Positions 62,144-64,000 of a stretch of DNA of 64,000 nucleotides are shown here, piece by piece (within the stretch, counting starts at the first letter, position 1; the number at the start of each line of letters is the position of its first letter). Made by a program: the position numbers and the translations under genes. Origin of the DNA: Paradevosia sp036499825 (lineage in GTDB: Bacteria; Pseudomonadota; Alphaproteobacteria; Rhizobiales; Devosiaceae); the NCBI GenBank assembly GCA_036499825.1, contig DASYCZ010000032.1, positions 62,001-126,000 on the forward strand, given 5' to 3'. The notes beneath the pieces were generated by a model, which was not told the DNA's origin, made no database searches, and saw nothing but the letters and a program-made list of their open reading frames with translations.

Positions 62144-62285
62144 GTCGATCTGCTCCGGCTTGGCGATTGGCGGCAACTATCGCACAAGTTTCTAACGAAT
62201 CATCTTCGCGGGCGATGGATTGCGGTGGCGGCGCGCCGTGTTCACGGCTACATCGACGGCCAAGGATTCAAGGACATTTGCCGCT

Positions 62286-63038
62286 ATGACCATGGACGCG
62301 ATGACGTTGCTGCTGTTGGCCGGCACGGGGCTGGTGGCTGGCTTCGTCGATGCTATCGCGGGGGGCGGCGGCACTATTTCACTGCCCATCCTGCTGTCGG
62401 TTGGCGTGCCGCCCATTTCGGCGCTGGCCACCAACAAGGCGCAGTCGATCGTCGGCACCGCCATCGCGGTCAACACCTATTGGCGGCGGGGACTTGTGTC
62501 GATCCGCGCCCTGCTGCCGGGGGTCCTGCTGACCATGGTGGGCAGCGTCACCGGGGCGCTGGTGATCAGCCATGTCGATACGCACGTGCTGAACTATCTG
62601 GTGCCGGTCGCGCTGATCGCCATCGCCTGCTATTTCCTGTTTGCGCCGCGCCTCAGCGACGTCGACCAGGCCGCGCGGCTGAGCTTCGTCCATTTCGTAC
62701 CGCTGATCGGCCTCGTGATCGGCTTTTATGATGGCGTCTTCGGGCCGGGCACCGGCTCATTCTTCGCCATGGCTTTCGTCACGCTCTTCGGCCTGGGCGT
62801 CACCCGCGCCACCGGCAACACCAAGGTGATGAATTTCGCCTCCAACCTCGGTGCGCTGCTGCTGTTCATCTTCACCGGCGCGGTGTTGTGGCCGGCGGCC
62901 GCCGCGATGGCGGTGGGGCAGGTGGCCGGCGGCTATCTGGGCGCCGTCACCGGTATCCGCTTCGGCTCCAGGATCATCCGGCCGCTGGTGGTGGTGGTGT
63001 CAATCGGCCTGGCACTGCGGTTGCTGTTCGTGCACTAG
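62286..63038 (+). CDS. TSUP (TauE/SafE) family transporter
   Basis: A 250-residue inner membrane protein with seven to eight helices. Marks are AGFVDAIAGGGGTISLPILL (the repeated G-G-G first motif), SALATNKAQSIVGT, and in the second half GFYDGVFGPGTGSFFAMAF with ATGNTKVMNFASN. The family moves sulfite, sulfonates or other small anions. The substrate is unknown. ATG at 62286, 62292 or 62301 are all possible. It is followed at once by a RIME-like element. Confidence 0.9.
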   Translation: MTMDAMTLLLLAGTGLVAGFVDAIAGGGGTISLPILLSVGVPPISALATNKAQSIVGTAIAVNTYWRRGLVSIRALLPGVLLTMVGSVTGALVISHVDTHVLNYLVPVALIAIACYFLFAPRLSDVDQAARLSFVHFVPLIGLVIGFYDGVFGPGTGSFFAMAFVTLFGLGVTRATGNTKVMNFASNLGALLLFIFTGAVLWPAAAAMAVGQVAGGYLGAVTGIRFGSRIIRPLVVVVSIGLALRLLFVH

Positions 63039-63142
63039 AGCGCTTCACGTTTTGATAGTATCAAAACGAACGCTCTAGGTCTTTGTTTTGCGCGCTTTCG
63101 AGTTGGAAAAGTGGCATTCACTTTTCCTGAAAACGCTCTAGC
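63035..63142. repeat. RIME-like intergenic element, copy 2
   Basis: About 107 bases, the same plan and sequence as the copy at 29934-30040. It has a palindrome around the stop codon (ctagagcg...ttttgata and tatcaaaacgaacgctctag, with a small bulge), a shared core gtctttgttttgcgcgcttt and the closing ctgaaaacgctctag. It too lies between convergent genes (TSUP transporter and the Sel1 protein). Confidence 0.8.
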
Positions 63143-63147
63143 CGGGC

Positions 63148-63990
63148 CTATTGCGGCGGCTTGGAGTTGAACGCCTTATCGACCGCGGCCACTGTGGCAG
63201 GGCCGTAGCTGCCATCGACCTTGCCCTTGTAGAAGCCGTCCTCGCTCAGCAGCTGCTGCACTTCCTTGAGGAAGTTCGGCGGCAAGTCGGTCTTGCGCGC
63301 CTTGTCGAGATTGTCGCGGGCCTCGGGGACGCCGGCCAACAGGGCCTGGTAGCCGAGTTGCGCCGCCTTATGGGTGTCGCGTCCAACCCCCTCGCCATAG
63401 ACATAGCGCAGCGCCAGACGCCAATAGGCTTCGGCGGCGCCGGCATCGACGGCCTTCTGATACCAGGACGCGGCTTCGGCATCGTCCTTGTCGACGGCGA
63501 GACCGGCATAATAGAAATCGCCGATCTGTGTCATTGCCAGAGGCTGTCCGGCATCTGCGGCCTGGCGGTACAGGGCGAGCGCCTTGGCGGGGTCGGCTTT
63601 GACACCGAGGCCGTCCCTGTAATGCCCGCCGAGATTGTACCAACCGGTCGGATAGCCTGTATCGGCGGCCTTGGTGAACCAGTCGACAGCCTCGACGGGA
63701 TCCGCCTTCACCGACTGGCCGTCGTCATACATGACGCCGACCATGTTCATGGCGTAGCCATTGCCGAGGGCCGCCGCCTTTCGGTAGTCGGCAAGCGCTT
63801 TGGCGAAGTCCTGGTTGACATCGACGCCGTCATAATAGGCATCCGCCTCGGCAATCAGCGTTTCGGCATTCACTGCCGGTCCGCCATTGTTCAGCTTATC
63901 GGGATTGGCGGCCAGCGCCAGGTTAACCGTCATCAGGCTTATGACAGTATAAAACACTATAGATGCAAGCAAAATTGCCTTGCGTTTCAT
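63148..63990 (-). CDS. Secreted Sel1-repeat protein with peptidoglycan-binding-like tail
   Basis: A 280-residue protein. Signal peptide in residues 1-27 (LALAANP cleavage). Five or so Sel1 (TPR-like) repeats of about 36 residues fill 40-215, each with the A-xx-LG-xx-Y-xx-G pattern (for example YNLGGHYRDGLGVKADPAKA). The last 55 residues (LLSEDGFYKGKVDGSYGPAT) look like a PG_binding_1 domain. It may act as a periplasmic adaptor at the wall. Start is close to the window end but the full signal peptide is present. Confidence 0.88.
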   Translation of the reverse strand: MKRKAILLASIVFYTVISLMTVNLALAANPDKLNNGGPAVNAETLIAEADAYYDGVDVNQDFAKALADYRKAAALGNGYAMNMVGVMYDDGQSVKADPVEAVDWFTKAADTGYPTGWYNLGGHYRDGLGVKADPAKALALYRQAADAGQPLAMTQIGDFYYAGLAVDKDDAEAASWYQKAVDAGAAEAYWRLALRYVYGEGVGRDTHKAAQLGYQALLAGVPEARDNLDKARKTDLPPNFLKEVQQLLSEDGFYKGKVDGSYGPATVAAVDKAFNSKPPQ

Positions 63991-64000
63991 AATCGCCGTG

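Overview
This window is a GC-rich (about 60-65% by eye) chromosomal segment of an alphaproteobacterium, most probably a Hyphomicrobiales (Rhizobiales) member close to Devosia. The placement is an inference. It rests on the alphaproteobacterial type tRNA-His (A73, no G-1), the hisS-hisZ-hisG order, alpha-galactoside (Agp-like) and AglA/AglK-like sugar genes of the rhizobial type, short-form HisG, and RIME-like and other palindromic intergenic repeats. I see no rRNA, prophage, insertion sequence or CRISPR array. The content looks like ordinary core and accessory chromosome with a strong bias to import and catabolism of sugars, peptides and cell-wall fragments.

Layout. 1-1.8 kb: the end of a polysaccharide polymerase-like membrane protein and a GT4 glycosyltransferase. 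2-4.3 kb: Nudix hydrolase, PRC-barrel protein, DUF763 protein. 4.5-8.0 kb: a ribose-type sugar ABC transporter (ATPase, permease, binding protein). 8.3-17.2 kb: a divergent locus with a dipeptide epimerase, a complete Dpp/Opp-type ABC transporter, a class C beta-lactamase-like serine hydrolase and anhydro-N-acetylmuramic acid kinase. I read it as a muropeptide scavenging module. 17.3-26.1 kb: an AraC regulator facing an AgpABCD-like ABC operon that ends in a GH4 alpha-galactosidase. 26.3-30 kb: two APH-fold kinases, an AraC regulator, a DUF3224 protein and a CAP lipoprotein. 30-33 kb: glpD-glpK. 33.2-38.6 kb: AEC transporter, 2-hydroxyacid dehydrogenase, GH13 alpha-glucosidase, small secreted protein, M20 amidohydrolase. 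38.8-43.6 kb: etfB-etfA, aromatic aminotransferase, transaldolase-like aldolase, ApbC/Mrp ATPase. 43.7-47.9 kb: GH1 beta-glucosidase, second GH13 alpha-glucosidase, AglK/UgpC-like ATPase.

48.1-55.7 kb is the least ordinary stretch. It holds a 998-residue cell-cycle-type sensor kinase whose phospho-acceptor His is Arg and whose ATP-binding boxes are eroded, a tRNA-His, a hypothetical protein, a three-gene operon of unknown function with two membrane proteins, and a TadG-like von Willebrand A protein. That last protein's vWA fold is interrupted by two tandem beta-rich repeats encoded by AT-rich DNA. 55.8-64 kb: Tag glycosylase, hisS-hisZ-hisG, GtrA and GT2 glycan genes, a TSUP transporter and a Sel1-repeat secreted protein.

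The catabolic genes fit together. Galactosides, glucosides, beta-glucosides, glycerol and peptidoglycan fragments each have an importer, a hydrolase or a kinase here. Three families of palindromic intergenic repeats mark gene borders, and the RIME-like one sits at two convergent gene junctions.
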